Shown in pieces: positions 17,581-25,274 of a DNA stretch of 64,000 bases. The DNA is taken from NCBI GenBank assembly GCA_021159005.1, contig JAGGSN010000012.1, positions 1 to 64,000 on the forward strand, in the 5' to 3' direction. The stretch's first letter is position 1. Each line of letters opens with the position of its first letter. The translations under genes were made by a program, and so were the position numbers. The DNA comes from Candidatus Zixiibacteriota bacterium. Lineage in GTDB: Bacteria > Zixibacteria > MSB-5A5 > UBA10806 > 4484-95. The notes below the pieces were generated by a model. The model ran no database searches. It was not told where the DNA came from and worked only from the letters and a program-made list of their open reading frames with translations.

Positions 17581-20500
17581 ATGAATGACGAAAGTAAAAC
17601 AAAAAAAGAGCTTATAAAAGAACTGGTAAAGTCACGGCGGCGAATCTCTGAGCTGGAAAAATCAGAAACCAGTCATAAGCAGATGAAGAAAACGCTTCAT
17701 GAGGCAAGCGGCTGCCTGGAAAAGATTTTCAACTATGCCAACGTGCCTATCATCGTTTGGAATACATCATTTGAGATTATTCAGTTCAATCATGCTTTTG
17801 AACATCTAACGGGCTATGATGCTGTTGATGTTATCGGTAAGAAATTGCATATACTAATCCCTGAGTCAACCCGTGAGAGTACATTAAACAAAATCAAGCG
17901 TACCTCAGATGGTGAATATTGGGAAGTAGTTGAAATCCCAATCCTGCGCAAAGATGGTGATATCAAGATTATCATTTGGAATTCAGCTAATATCTTCGCA
18001 GAGGACGGAACCACTATTATATCCACGATTGCCCAGGGAATTGATATTACGGAACGCAAGCAGACTGAAATAAAACTTCAGGAAAGCGAAGAAAAATTTT
18101 ACGGTCTTAGCTTAAATGCTTTGGATGCAATAATAATGATGGGACCGCAGGGCAAAATTACTTTCTGGAATAAGGCATCAGAAAATATGTTTGGCTATTC
18201 CAGCGATGAGGTAATAGGAAAAGGACTTCATGCTATTATTGTGCCAGAAAAATACCGCGAGAAATATGTCAAAGCATTTCCTTTATTCGAGAAAACCGGC
18301 CAAGGCGCAGCCATCGGAAAAACATTAGAGCTAACAGCATTAAGAAAAGATGAAAGCGAATTTCCTGTCGAATTATCGGTTTGGGCTATACAATTACAGG
18401 GAAATTGGAATGCTGTAGGTATTATACGCGATATTACTAAACGCAAGCAGGCTGAGGAAGCGCTGCTTGAATCTGAGAGGAAGTATAAAGACCTGATAGA
18501 AAATGCCAATATTGGCATTCTTGTTGACGATACTACGGGTAAATTTATTTATTTTAATGAGAAATTTGCAAAACTCTTCGGGTACTCAATTGAGGAGATG
18601 AAAAATCAAACCTTTAATTCACTTGTGCATCCGGATTGCCTTAAAGAGAACTTAGCAAAACATCAAGTCCGCTACAGTCAAAAATACTTAAAATCACATT
18701 ATGAGTTTAAGGGCATTAAGAAAGATAAATCAATATTGTATATTGAAGCGGATGTAGTTGCATTGATGGATAGGGATAGCATCAGGGGCTGGCGAACTTA
18801 TATTAAAGATATTACCGAGCGCAAGCAGACGGAGAATCTAATAAATGTCCAGCGAGACTTAGCTATAGCAATCGGCGCCGCACATAACCTTGATGAAGGG
18901 CTTCGTTTTTGTATTGAAGCAGCGCTCAAAATCTCAAGGATGGATTGCGGCGGAGTTTACCTTTTTGATAATACTTCCAGCGCTTTAGATTTAGCATTCC
19001 ATATAGGACTGCCCCCTGATTTTGTTAGGAGCGCCTCACACTACGATGCGGACTCAGCTAGTGCGCAGCTTGTAAAAGCGGGCAAGCCAATTTATAAGCG
19101 TCATCAAGAGTTGGGCATACAATTAGATAAGATTAAAATACAAGAACAATTGCGCGCTATTGCTATTATTCCTATACATCACAATAATCAAGTAATTGGT
19201 TGTCTCAATATCGCCTCTCATACATTTAATGAAGTGCCAGTTTTCGCTCACAGTACGCTCGAAATAATAACCGCCCAGATTGGCAGCGCAATTGCCAGGT
19301 TAAAAACAGAGAAAGCGCTAAGGGAAAGTGAAAGAAAGCACAAAGCAATTTTTGAGAATGCCAATGATGCGATATTCCTTATAAGCGAAGATATGTTTAT
19401 CGACTGTAATGTAAAGACAGAAGAGATATTCGGCTGCAGTCGTGAGGATATCCTACAGCTAAAACCGCATGAATTTTCTCCGCCATATCAGCCGGATGGA
19501 AGCGAATCGAAAGAGAAGTCGTTAAAAAACATCAATATGGCGTTGTCCGGCAAACCTCAATTTTTTGAATGGAAACATAAAAAACTCGATGGCACTTTGT
19601 TTGATGCGGAAGTGAGTCTAAACTGTGTTGAAATCGACGGCAAGGTAATACTTCAAGCTATTGTCCGCGATGTCAGCGACCGTAAAAAAGCAGAAGCAGC
19701 GCTTTGGGAATCGGAAAGACGCTACCAGGAGTTGTTTAATTCCGTGATGGAAGGCATTGGCATAGTGGATGAAAATGAAATTATTGAATTCTGCAACCCC
19801 GCTTTTGCGGAGATATTCGATGAAGATTCAACATATGATATATTAGACAAATGCCTTCTTGATTATTTCCCCGACAGTCAAAAAGGAATTATAGTTTCAG
19901 AAACTGAAAAAAGAAAGAAGGGGGAAACCTCCCAGTATGAACTAGAAGCAATTTCCGCCAAAGGAAAAAGGAAAAACATTTTTGTTTCTATTACACCGAG
20001 ATTTGATGAGAATAAAATCTATAAAGGATATTTTGGTTCCGTATTAGATATTACGGAAACAAAACGCCTGCAGGAACTCGCCTCTCAGGCGCAGCGTTTG
20101 GAAACAGCGGGCAGAATCGCCGGCCAGGTTGCTCATGATTTTAATAATCTCTTAGGACCAATGATAGCCTACCCGGACATGATAAAAGAACATTTACCGG
20201 AGAATCACTTTTCTTATAAATATCTTGAAGATATTGAAAAAGCGGCGGAAATAATGGCTGATATTAACCAGCAACTGCTTACCTTGAGCAGGCGAGGACA
20301 CTACAATTTAGAAATATTGAATCTAAATAATATTATTACTCAAGTCGTTGATCAGATGCAGTTGGTACCAAGCACGCTTCATATTGAAGCCATATTGGAT
20401 GAAAACTTAATGAATATCAAAGGCGGGTCTTCGCAGATACTGCGCGTGATTTCAAACTTAGTAAACAACGCCCGGGATGCGATGCAGGATAATGGATTTC

Positions 20501-21222
20501 TATCAATAATAACTGAAAACTTCTATATTGACAGGTCTTCGGAAAAGTATGGACTTGTTGTAAAAGGAGAATACGCCAAGATTACCATTACTGATACGGG
20601 CTGCGGAATTTCCAAAGAGGCTCTATCGAAAATATACGATCCTTTTTTCTCAACTAAAATCGCCGATAAGAAAAGAGGTTCGGGTTTAGGTTTAAGTGTT
20701 GTGCATGCTGTTATGGAAGACCATAACGGTTATATTGATATTCAAACGAAAATCGGACTGGGGACTTCATTCTATCTATATTTCCCGATTACGAGAAAAT
20801 CACTTGAGACAGCGGAACCAGGTGAAATCGTCGGCGGCGCTGAAAGCATCCTTGTTGTGGATGATGATACTTTACAGAGAGAAGTTGCGCTTAGTTTGTT
20901 GGAAAGCCTTGGCTATAAAGTAACTGCCGCTGATAGCGGCGCAAGCGCTTTAGAATTATTGAAGAATAATCCTCATGATTTACTGATAATAGACATGATT
21001 ATGCCCGGCGGCTTAGATGGGGTCGAAACATATCAAAAAGTGCTCGAATTCAATCCATCACAGAAAGCAATTGTTGTTTCCGGATTTGCAGAAACAGACC
21101 GAGTTGATAAGGTTTTAGAATTAGGAGCGGGGGGATTTATTAGAAAACCGCTGACAATGAAATCAATTGCTCAAGCAATCAGGCAAGAACTGGATAAAGC
21201 GTCCGTGCAGGATATTCTCTGA
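17581..21222 (+). CDS. multi-PAS/GAF hybrid histidine kinase
   Basis: The 1213-residue soluble kinase is built of PAS1 (about 45-165), PAS2 (about 168-285), PAS3 (about 290-405), GAF (about 420-570), PAS4 (about 575-695) and PAS5 (about 700-815). The kinase core follows, with GQVAHDFNNLLGPM as the phospho-acceptor helix (the HDFNN variant) and NLVNNARDAMQDNG and GSGLGLSVVHAVM in the ATPase domain. A C-terminal receiver (LVVDDDTLQREVAL, LLIIDMIMPGGLDG) ends the chain. PAS2 is the near-identical copy of the PAS domain in the 11795 gene. A gap of 193 nt after the preceding kinase means it may have its own promoter. The signal and target are unknown; redox or small-molecule sensing is plausible for such PAS arrays. 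Confidence 0.9.
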   Translation: MNDESKTKKELIKELVKSRRRISELEKSETSHKQMKKTLHEASGCLEKIFNYANVPIIVWNTSFEIIQFNHAFEHLTGYDAVDVIGKKLHILIPESTRESTLNKIKRTSDGEYWEVVEIPILRKDGDIKIIIWNSANIFAEDGTTIISTIAQGIDITERKQTEIKLQESEEKFYGLSLNALDAIIMMGPQGKITFWNKASENMFGYSSDEVIGKGLHAIIVPEKYREKYVKAFPLFEKTGQGAAIGKTLELTALRKDESEFPVELSVWAIQLQGNWNAVGIIRDITKRKQAEEALLESERKYKDLIENANIGILVDDTTGKFIYFNEKFAKLFGYSIEEMKNQTFNSLVHPDCLKENLAKHQVRYSQKYLKSHYEFKGIKKDKSILYIEADVVALMDRDSIRGWRTYIKDITERKQTENLINVQRDLAIAIGAAHNLDEGLRFCIEAALKISRMDCGGVYLFDNTSSALDLAFHIGLPPDFVRSASHYDADSASAQLVKAGKPIYKRHQELGIQLDKIKIQEQLRAIAIIPIHHNNQVIGCLNIASHTFNEVPVFAHSTLEIITAQIGSAIARLKTEKALRESERKHKAIFENANDAIFLISEDMFIDCNVKTEEIFGCSREDILQLKPHEFSPPYQPDGSESKEKSLKNINMALSGKPQFFEWKHKKLDGTLFDAEVSLNCVEIDGKVILQAIVRDVSDRKKAEAALWESERRYQELFNSVMEGIGIVDENEIIEFCNPAFAEIFDEDSTYDILDKCLLDYFPDSQKGIIVSETEKRKKGETSQYELEAISAKGKRKNIFVSITPRFDENKIYKGYFGSVLDITETKRLQELASQAQRLETAGRIAGQVAHDFNNLLGPMIAYPDMIKEHLPENHFSYKYLEDIEKAAEIMADINQQLLTLSRRGHYNLEILNLNNIITQVVDQMQLVPSTLHIEAILDENLMNIKGGSSQILRVISNLVNNARDAMQDNGFLSIITENFYIDRSSEKYGLVVKGEYAKITITDTGCGISKEALSKIYDPFFSTKIADKKRGSGLGLSVVHAVMEDHNGYIDIQTKIGLGTSFYLYFPITRKSLETAEPGEIVGGAESILVVDDDTLQREVALSLLESLGYKVTAADSGASALELLKNNPHDLLIIDMIMPGGLDGVETYQKVLEFNPSQKAIVVSGFAETDRVDKVLELGAGGFIRKPLTMKSIAQAIRQELDKASVQDIL
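18121..18391 (+). repeat. PAS-coding segment duplicated from 13115-13385 (copy 2)
   Basis: This is the counterpart of the segment in the kinase-less sensor gene, 5,006 bp upstream, with one mismatch in 271 bp. It encodes most of PAS2 of the multi-PAS kinase. Confidence 0.9.
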
Positions 21223-21656
21223 ACGCGCAACAGTGTTGTTGTTGGGTGAGGGCATCTACAGCACATAAATATGTTCCAACTTCAAAATCCGGGATTAATA
21301 TTGGCTATTCAATTATCTTCGGAGTGATAAATATCATTAAATCGGTTTTATTTTTAGTGGTCGTTTTGGTTTTAAATAAATAACCACTACTGTTCGGCCT
21401 TTCTCTTAAAAAATCTGGACATATCTCCTATAATGAAGGTGAACTTAAAAACATAAAATTATTCATTACAGGAGGCTAATTTAATGTAAATGTTAATTAT
21501 TATTTTTACAATGATTGGTTTTCATTCCTCAACAATAACAGTAAAATGGAATATTCTCTTTGGCTGTTTTGCTGAGTAAAATAAAGAGAGAGCCATTTTA
21601 CTAGCTCTCTCGATTGATTTCTTGCAGCGTTTTCACGCCATGTTATATGAGTATAG
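21223..21656. other. intergenic region with start-stop micro-ORF
   Basis: Between the kinase and the convergent pilin gene, AGGAGG (21470-21475) is followed 8 nt later by ATG TAA (21484-21489), a one-codon frame, and then immediately by ATG at 21490 opening a 29-residue hydrophobic-start frame that ends at 21579. This could be a decayed gene or a regulatory start-stop site. AGTGGT and ACCACT (about 21356-21388) could also form a loose hairpin after the kinase gene. Confidence 0.35.
21573..21611 (-). terminator. rho-independent terminator of the first pilin gene
   Basis: On the minus strand, GAGAGAGC (21611-21604), a 10-nt loop and GCTCTCTC (21593-21586) form an 8-bp stem followed by TTTATTTT. 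It lies 45 nt past the stop codon of the pilin gene at 21657. Confidence 0.8.
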
Positions 21657-22082
21657 CTATAATACCGAGTCGTCAATAGTGCAGGTTAGAGTTCCTGTCT
21701 CATCAATAGTCCAAGTATCGACTGAGACATCATCATCAAGGTTGGCAGTAGCAGTACATGTAAAAGTGTTGGCGGCGGCGACCATAGCATAACTATAACG
21801 CGCGCTGGCTCCAACATCCACGCCTATGGCGGCAAATGTGGCAGGGGCAACGGCGCTAGCGGTTACGCCGTTCAATGTGTAAACATCGTTTTCCTGACGG
21901 TAGGCTCTCTGCATTGTATAAATCTGTTTTAAAAGCTGTTTGGCTTCAGACTGCTTAGCCTTTGTTGTCGAACGCATAAAACGGGGTATCGCCAGAGCGG
22001 CTAAGATACCGATAATAACGACCACAATCATCAATTCGATTAATGTGAAGCCTTTTTTGCTTTTGTGGAACTTACTAAACAT
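21657..22082 (-). CDS. type IV pilin-like protein (prepilin)
   Basis: The 141-residue protein has a short basic leader and a class III prepilin peptidase site, KKG followed by FTLIELMIVVVIIGILAA, with Glu at mature position 5 as needed for assembly. The mature part has a helix (KQSEAKQLLKQIYTMQRAYR), as in short FCB and deltaproteobacterial pilins and pseudopilins. A C-terminal domain follows with repeated WTIDETGTLTCT-type strands and two Cys that may pair. It should be anchored in the inner membrane and polymerised by a pilus or secretion ATPase not encoded here. GAGGTGA precedes the ATG. A sigma-54-like promoter candidate lies about 110 nt upstream, and a terminator follows. It is a paralogue of 22566-22979. 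Confidence 0.9.
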   Translation of the reverse strand: MFSKFHKSKKGFTLIELMIVVVIIGILAALAIPRFMRSTTKAKQSEAKQLLKQIYTMQRAYRQENDVYTLNGVTASAVAPATFAAIGVDVGASARYSYAMVAAANTFTCTATANLDDDVSVDTWTIDETGTLTCTIDDSVL

Positions 22083-22192
22083 TTCTCACCTCGTTGGTTT
22101 TAGGGTTAATTGTAACTAATTATTTTTATCGTTTGTCTATTTTCTTTCTTTAGTTCTGTCATGCTTTTTTTAGTCTTCATGGTCAAATTTAA

Positions 22193-22207
22193 ACAAATGT
22201 CATGCCA
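22193..22207 (-). promoter_or_regulatory. candidate sigma-54 promoter of first pilin gene
   Basis: On the minus strand TGGCATG-ACAT-TTGT fits the -24/-12 pattern TGGCACG-N4-TTGC except for the final T. Type IV pilin genes are often sigma-54 dependent, and rpoN is encoded at 35694-37127. The predicted start site leaves a leader of about 100 nt. Confidence 0.5.
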
Positions 22208-22318
22208 ATTTGCTTGATATTGTGAGAAAGCAGCTTATCTAATTTCGTTATAACGGATTATGATTATCATAACAGTCAGGCTTGTGTTTTTCGAGAATAC
22301 TTTCTTTAGAATTAAGCC

Positions 22319-22338
22319 TTGCATTTTGCAAAATGCAA
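22319..22338. promoter_or_regulatory. perfect 20-bp palindrome
   Basis: TTGCATTTTGCAAAATGCAA is an uninterrupted palindrome about 240 bp upstream of the first pilin start. Its size and symmetry suit a dimeric regulator binding site, possibly for distal activation with the sigma-54 candidate. This role is inferred only. Confidence 0.4.
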
Positions 22339-22405
22339 AATTTGAATATTGATTTAGGACAATGTTATATAGTGTGAACCTTTTGTAAAAAATTATTTAT
22401 AACAC

Positions 22406-22449
22406 AATAGTGTCAATCCGCCTGAGGCGGACTTGTGGTTTTGACTATT
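22406..22449. repeat. nested palindrome in the pilin intergenic gap
   Basis: Core TCCGCCTGAGGCGGA (22417-22431) lies between outer arms AATAGTGTCAA (22406-22416) and TTGACTATT (22441-22449), which pair with one bulged base. It belongs to the same family as 7937-7976, 55725-55758 and 57153-57196. Confidence 0.7.
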
Positions 22450-22565
22450 AGGGTTGGTGCGCGGGGATGTAAGACAACAACGTTATATTAATTAATTGAA
22501 GAAAAGATACCTGTATTATTAAATCAATAATAATTAGATGTCTGTCAACAAGATTGGCGAATCAG

Positions 22566-22979
22566 TTAATTGATCGAATCGTCCGTAGTGCAAGTTAGAA
22601 TTCCGGTTTCATCGATTTGCCAGACATCATTGGCAGGGTCATCGTCGAGGTTAGCGGTAGCCACGCAAGAGAAAGTATTAGCCCCGGCAGTCATTGCAAA
22701 GGAATAACGGGAAGTAGAGATTAATTCTATTGCAATAAGACCAAAAGCATTCTGGGCTGCCGCACTTGCCGTTACGCCATTCAGGCAATATGTTTCATTT
22801 TCAACGAAATAGGCTCTTTGCATAGTATATACTTGCTTGAGAACACCTTTCGCCTCTGTTTGTTTTGATTTGGCTGCCGCTCTCATAAAACGAGGAATGG
22901 CTAAGGTCGCCAGTATGCCTATGATAGCAACTACTATCATTAATTCAATCAGAGTAAAGCCGCGCTCTGTTTTTTCCAT
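22566..22979 (-). CDS. second type IV pilin-like protein
   Basis: This is a paralogue of the 21657 pilin: prepilin site RG followed by FTLIELMIVVAIIGILAT, the same helix pattern (KQTEAKGVLKQVYTMQRAYF), LNGVTASAA and C-terminal DETGILTCTTDDS. ATG 22979 is taken because AAGGTGG sits 5 nt upstream; the longer frame to 22988 would start inside that site. The product is 137 residues. Tandem pilin paralogues often give major and minor subunits or allow subunit exchange; which is which cannot be told. A stem-loop (23002-23024) lies just upstream of the ribosome-binding site. Confidence 0.88.
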   Translation of the reverse strand: MEKTERGFTLIELMIVVAIIGILATLAIPRFMRAAAKSKQTEAKGVLKQVYTMQRAYFVENETYCLNGVTASAAAQNAFGLIAIELISTSRYSFAMTAGANTFSCVATANLDDDPANDVWQIDETGILTCTTDDSIN

Positions 22980-23001
22980 AACAACCACCTTTTATCTTTT
23001 A

Positions 23002-23024
23002 TTCTATCGGCTTAACCGATAGAA
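23002..23024 (-). promoter_or_regulatory. stem-loop before second pilin gene
   Basis: TTCTATCGG (23002-23010) and CCGATAGAA (23016-23024) form a perfect 9-bp stem with a 5-nt loop, ending 23 nt from the pilin start. It may be a 5' UTR element or the terminator of the mevalonate operon upstream; no clear U-tract follows on the minus strand. Confidence 0.55.
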
Positions 23025-23093
23025 ATTTTATTTATCCTTGATTTTTTATTCAACCGGTTTCTTTCGATCTTCTATATCAGAATATATTTATAA

Positions 23094-23108
23094 TCATAAT
23101 CCATGCCA
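23094..23108 (-). promoter_or_regulatory. weak sigma-54-like site of second pilin gene
   Basis: TGGCATG-GATT-ATGA on the minus strand shares TGGCATG and spacing with the candidate before the first pilin and lies at a similar distance from the start (about 115 nt). The -12 element is poor, so this rests mostly on the parallel. Confidence 0.25.
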
Positions 23109-23241
23109 TCATGGTTGAATATTTAGAATAATTAAAATCAAACATGAATATTACACTTAACGACAAGTTTTCAATAATAATTCTAAATTTAATTACAATT
23201 AATAAATTTCCTTATAATTATTGCTTAACATCTATCCGGTG

Positions 23242-23269
23242 GACGGTATCCGTCTAAGGCGGATCCGTC
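23242..23269. repeat. palindromic element between pilin and mevalonate genes
   Basis: GACGGTATCCG (23242-23252) and CGGATCCGTC (23260-23269) pair with one bulge around TCTAAGG. It is a diverged member of the TCCGCC-GGCGGA nested family. Apart from this and the stem-loop at 23002, nothing gene-like is seen in 22980-23382. Confidence 0.55.
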
Positions 23270-23382
23270 TGCCCCATGCGTTATATTATTATCTGTGTCG
23301 ATATTATTGCGGATATTATATAGAGGATTTTAATAAATTTCAACTTGAAACGATTTTTAAAATATATACAATTTCACAATGT

Positions 23383-24312
23383 TTAAATAATGGCTATTGT
23401 ATTTTTAAGAGGAATCACTAACCGCTTGATTTGCTCGATTGGCAAATCGCCGACAAGCAATATCATATCGCCGCCGCCAGCGCCTGTCGGTTTGGCTCTG
23501 CCGCTATTGTTTTTCGCCCATACCTCAAGCTCATCATGAATTGGCAGGCGGTAGGGCATATCGGCAATAGAGGCGCATTCCCGCATGGTTTCGTTAAACT
23601 CATCAATTAATTCGAATACTTCTTTTTGAGACGAAACGAACCATGACCCAGCCAATCTGTCGCTCACATTAATAAGCTTATTAAGAATTTCCTTATTATT
23701 GTCAGCAAATTGATTCTGAAACCGACTTACCAGTTTTCGGGTATCAGCGGGTTGGCCTGTCCAGACTAAGTGAAGCGGAATATAATTTTCGATTTTATCA
23801 AAATTAATAAACTCGATTTGATGAGATTGCTTAAAAATACTGAATTTTAACGGTTTGCCATACGAACACAAGGCCACATCCGCGCCGCTGCCAAGCCCTG
23901 TTTGCGCTTGATTGTGGATTGTAACCGCATGCTTGAAAATTTCATCGCTATAATCGGCAGGCTTCAATCCCGCTCGTTTATACCGCAGCGATACAACTCC
24001 CACAGCCTCAGCCGCCGAGCCGCCCAAGCCAAGTTTGACCGATTCGGACGTACTGTTCTTTGCGTAAAATTCACTGCGGTCGATTTCAATGTTGGGAATC
24101 CCGGCTTCACTTTCATATGCTTCTATTTGCGGGATATGATATTTCAAGGCAATATCTACAACCTTTGAACGAGATATTTCTGGAGGCGCAATTGATTCGG
24201 ATAATTCCAGATAGCGCGGGACCGGGACCAGCACTGATTTGGCGCCGTATAAAACCGCATACTCGCCCGAAAGCATAACCTTGCCGGGAATTCTAATTTT
24301 ATTTAACTGCAC
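23383..24312 (-). CDS. GHMP kinase, probable phosphomevalonate kinase
   Basis: The 309-residue GHMP kinase has PGKVMLSGEYAVLYGAKS (motif 1), KLGLGGSAAEAVGVVSL (motif 2, ATP-binding loop) and KPTGAGGGDMILLVG (motif 3). The GEYAVL form and its position after the decarboxylase gene favour phosphomevalonate kinase, which makes mevalonate 5-diphosphate from the 5-phosphate with ATP. The mevalonate kinase activity is already assigned to the fusion gene in the same operon, leaving this step open. It overlaps the preceding gene by 10 nt and is the last gene of the operon. Confidence is high for GHMP kinase and moderate for the exact substrate. Confidence 0.82.
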   Translation of the reverse strand: MQLNKIRIPGKVMLSGEYAVLYGAKSVLVPVPRYLELSESIAPPEISRSKVVDIALKYHIPQIEAYESEAGIPNIEIDRSEFYAKNSTSESVKLGLGGSAAEAVGVVSLRYKRAGLKPADYSDEIFKHAVTIHNQAQTGLGSGADVALCSYGKPLKFSIFKQSHQIEFINFDKIENYIPLHLVWTGQPADTRKLVSRFQNQFADNNKEILNKLINVSDRLAGSWFVSSQKEVFELIDEFNETMRECASIADMPYRLPIHDELEVWAKNNSGRAKPTGAGGGDMILLVGDLPIEQIKRLVIPLKNTIAII

Positions 24313-25274
24313 TTGATTATTTTCGCATTATCGCCGGCATTGCTTTTAATGACCGATTTAACGCCCTCGATTTGTCTTAATCGACGTGATATTTTCGGCA
24401 GGTCTTCCTTTTTGCCAAATACTATCACATGCGGTCCGGCATCTATGGTGGCATAAGTCTCAAAGCCATTATCGCGCCATCTACGGACAAACTGAATGAT
24501 TTTAAACGTTGCGGGACTCCAATATATCAGCGATGGCCTGGCAGCTATCATACAGGCATGCATAGCCAGAGCGTTATACTCGGCAATCTCGCCTGCTTTG
24601 GTGAAATTAAGATTTCGTATAGCCGAAAGCATATTTTTATAATCTGCCGCCGCTTGTTTTAGCCATGACTTATAATAGGGGCTATTTTTACGGCAAATTT
24701 CCATGCCTTTTCCCGAGCCGATTTTCTTTTTGTCAGCCTCAACTACCGCGACAACCATTCCCCATGGGATATTATCGGGAGGCAGTAATTGTTTAGCGGC
24801 AGGATCGGCATTTAATGGCAAAGCCGCTAATCCGCCGGGTACCGAACGCGCTGCCGAGCCGCTTCCCAAGCGAGCAAGCCGGGACAGTTTTGGACGGTTT
24901 ATTTTACGATTGGCAAATCCGCTTAGGCCAACTGCCAGCGCGGCAAATCCGGATGAGCTTGAGGCTAATCCGGCTTTGGTAGGAAAATTATTCGCTGATG
25001 ATATTGAGAACTTGCCCTTAATAAGCTTATTATTACGCCACAAGTTGAGGTAAGTGATTATTCTTTTCGTTGAGTGTTCATCGGCAGGAATACCGTTTAA
25101 GAAGATTTTATCTTTATCAGAATCAATCCGTTCGATTATTGTATCGGTCTTGAGAGCTTTTAGTGTCATCGATATAGAGGGCGTGGCCGGCGTATTTTTC
25201 AAACCTGGTATTTTGCCCCAGTATTTAACCAGGGCGATGTTTGCATAGGCACGGGCAGCTACCCGTCTTATCAT
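24303..25274 (-). CDS. mvaD: diphosphomevalonate decarboxylase
   Basis: The 323-residue enzyme converts mevalonate 5-diphosphate to isopentenyl diphosphate with ATP. Diagnostic segments are AYANIALVKYWGK at the N terminus, AGLASSSSGFAAL (phosphate loop), LGSGSAARSVPGG (the decarboxylase signature with the SGSA[AC]RS pattern) and YATIDAGPHV near the C terminus, carrying the catalytic Asp. It overlaps the fusion gene upstream by 4 nt and the GHMP kinase downstream by 10 nt. Together these genes specify the classical (phosphomevalonate) route. Confidence 0.93.
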   Translation of the reverse strand: MIRRVAARAYANIALVKYWGKIPGLKNTPATPSISMTLKALKTDTIIERIDSDKDKIFLNGIPADEHSTKRIITYLNLWRNNKLIKGKFSISSANNFPTKAGLASSSSGFAALAVGLSGFANRKINRPKLSRLARLGSGSAARSVPGGLAALPLNADPAAKQLLPPDNIPWGMVVAVVEADKKKIGSGKGMEICRKNSPYYKSWLKQAAADYKNMLSAIRNLNFTKAGEIAEYNALAMHACMIAARPSLIYWSPATFKIIQFVRRWRDNGFETYATIDAGPHVIVFGKKEDLPKISRRLRQIEGVKSVIKSNAGDNAKIIKCS

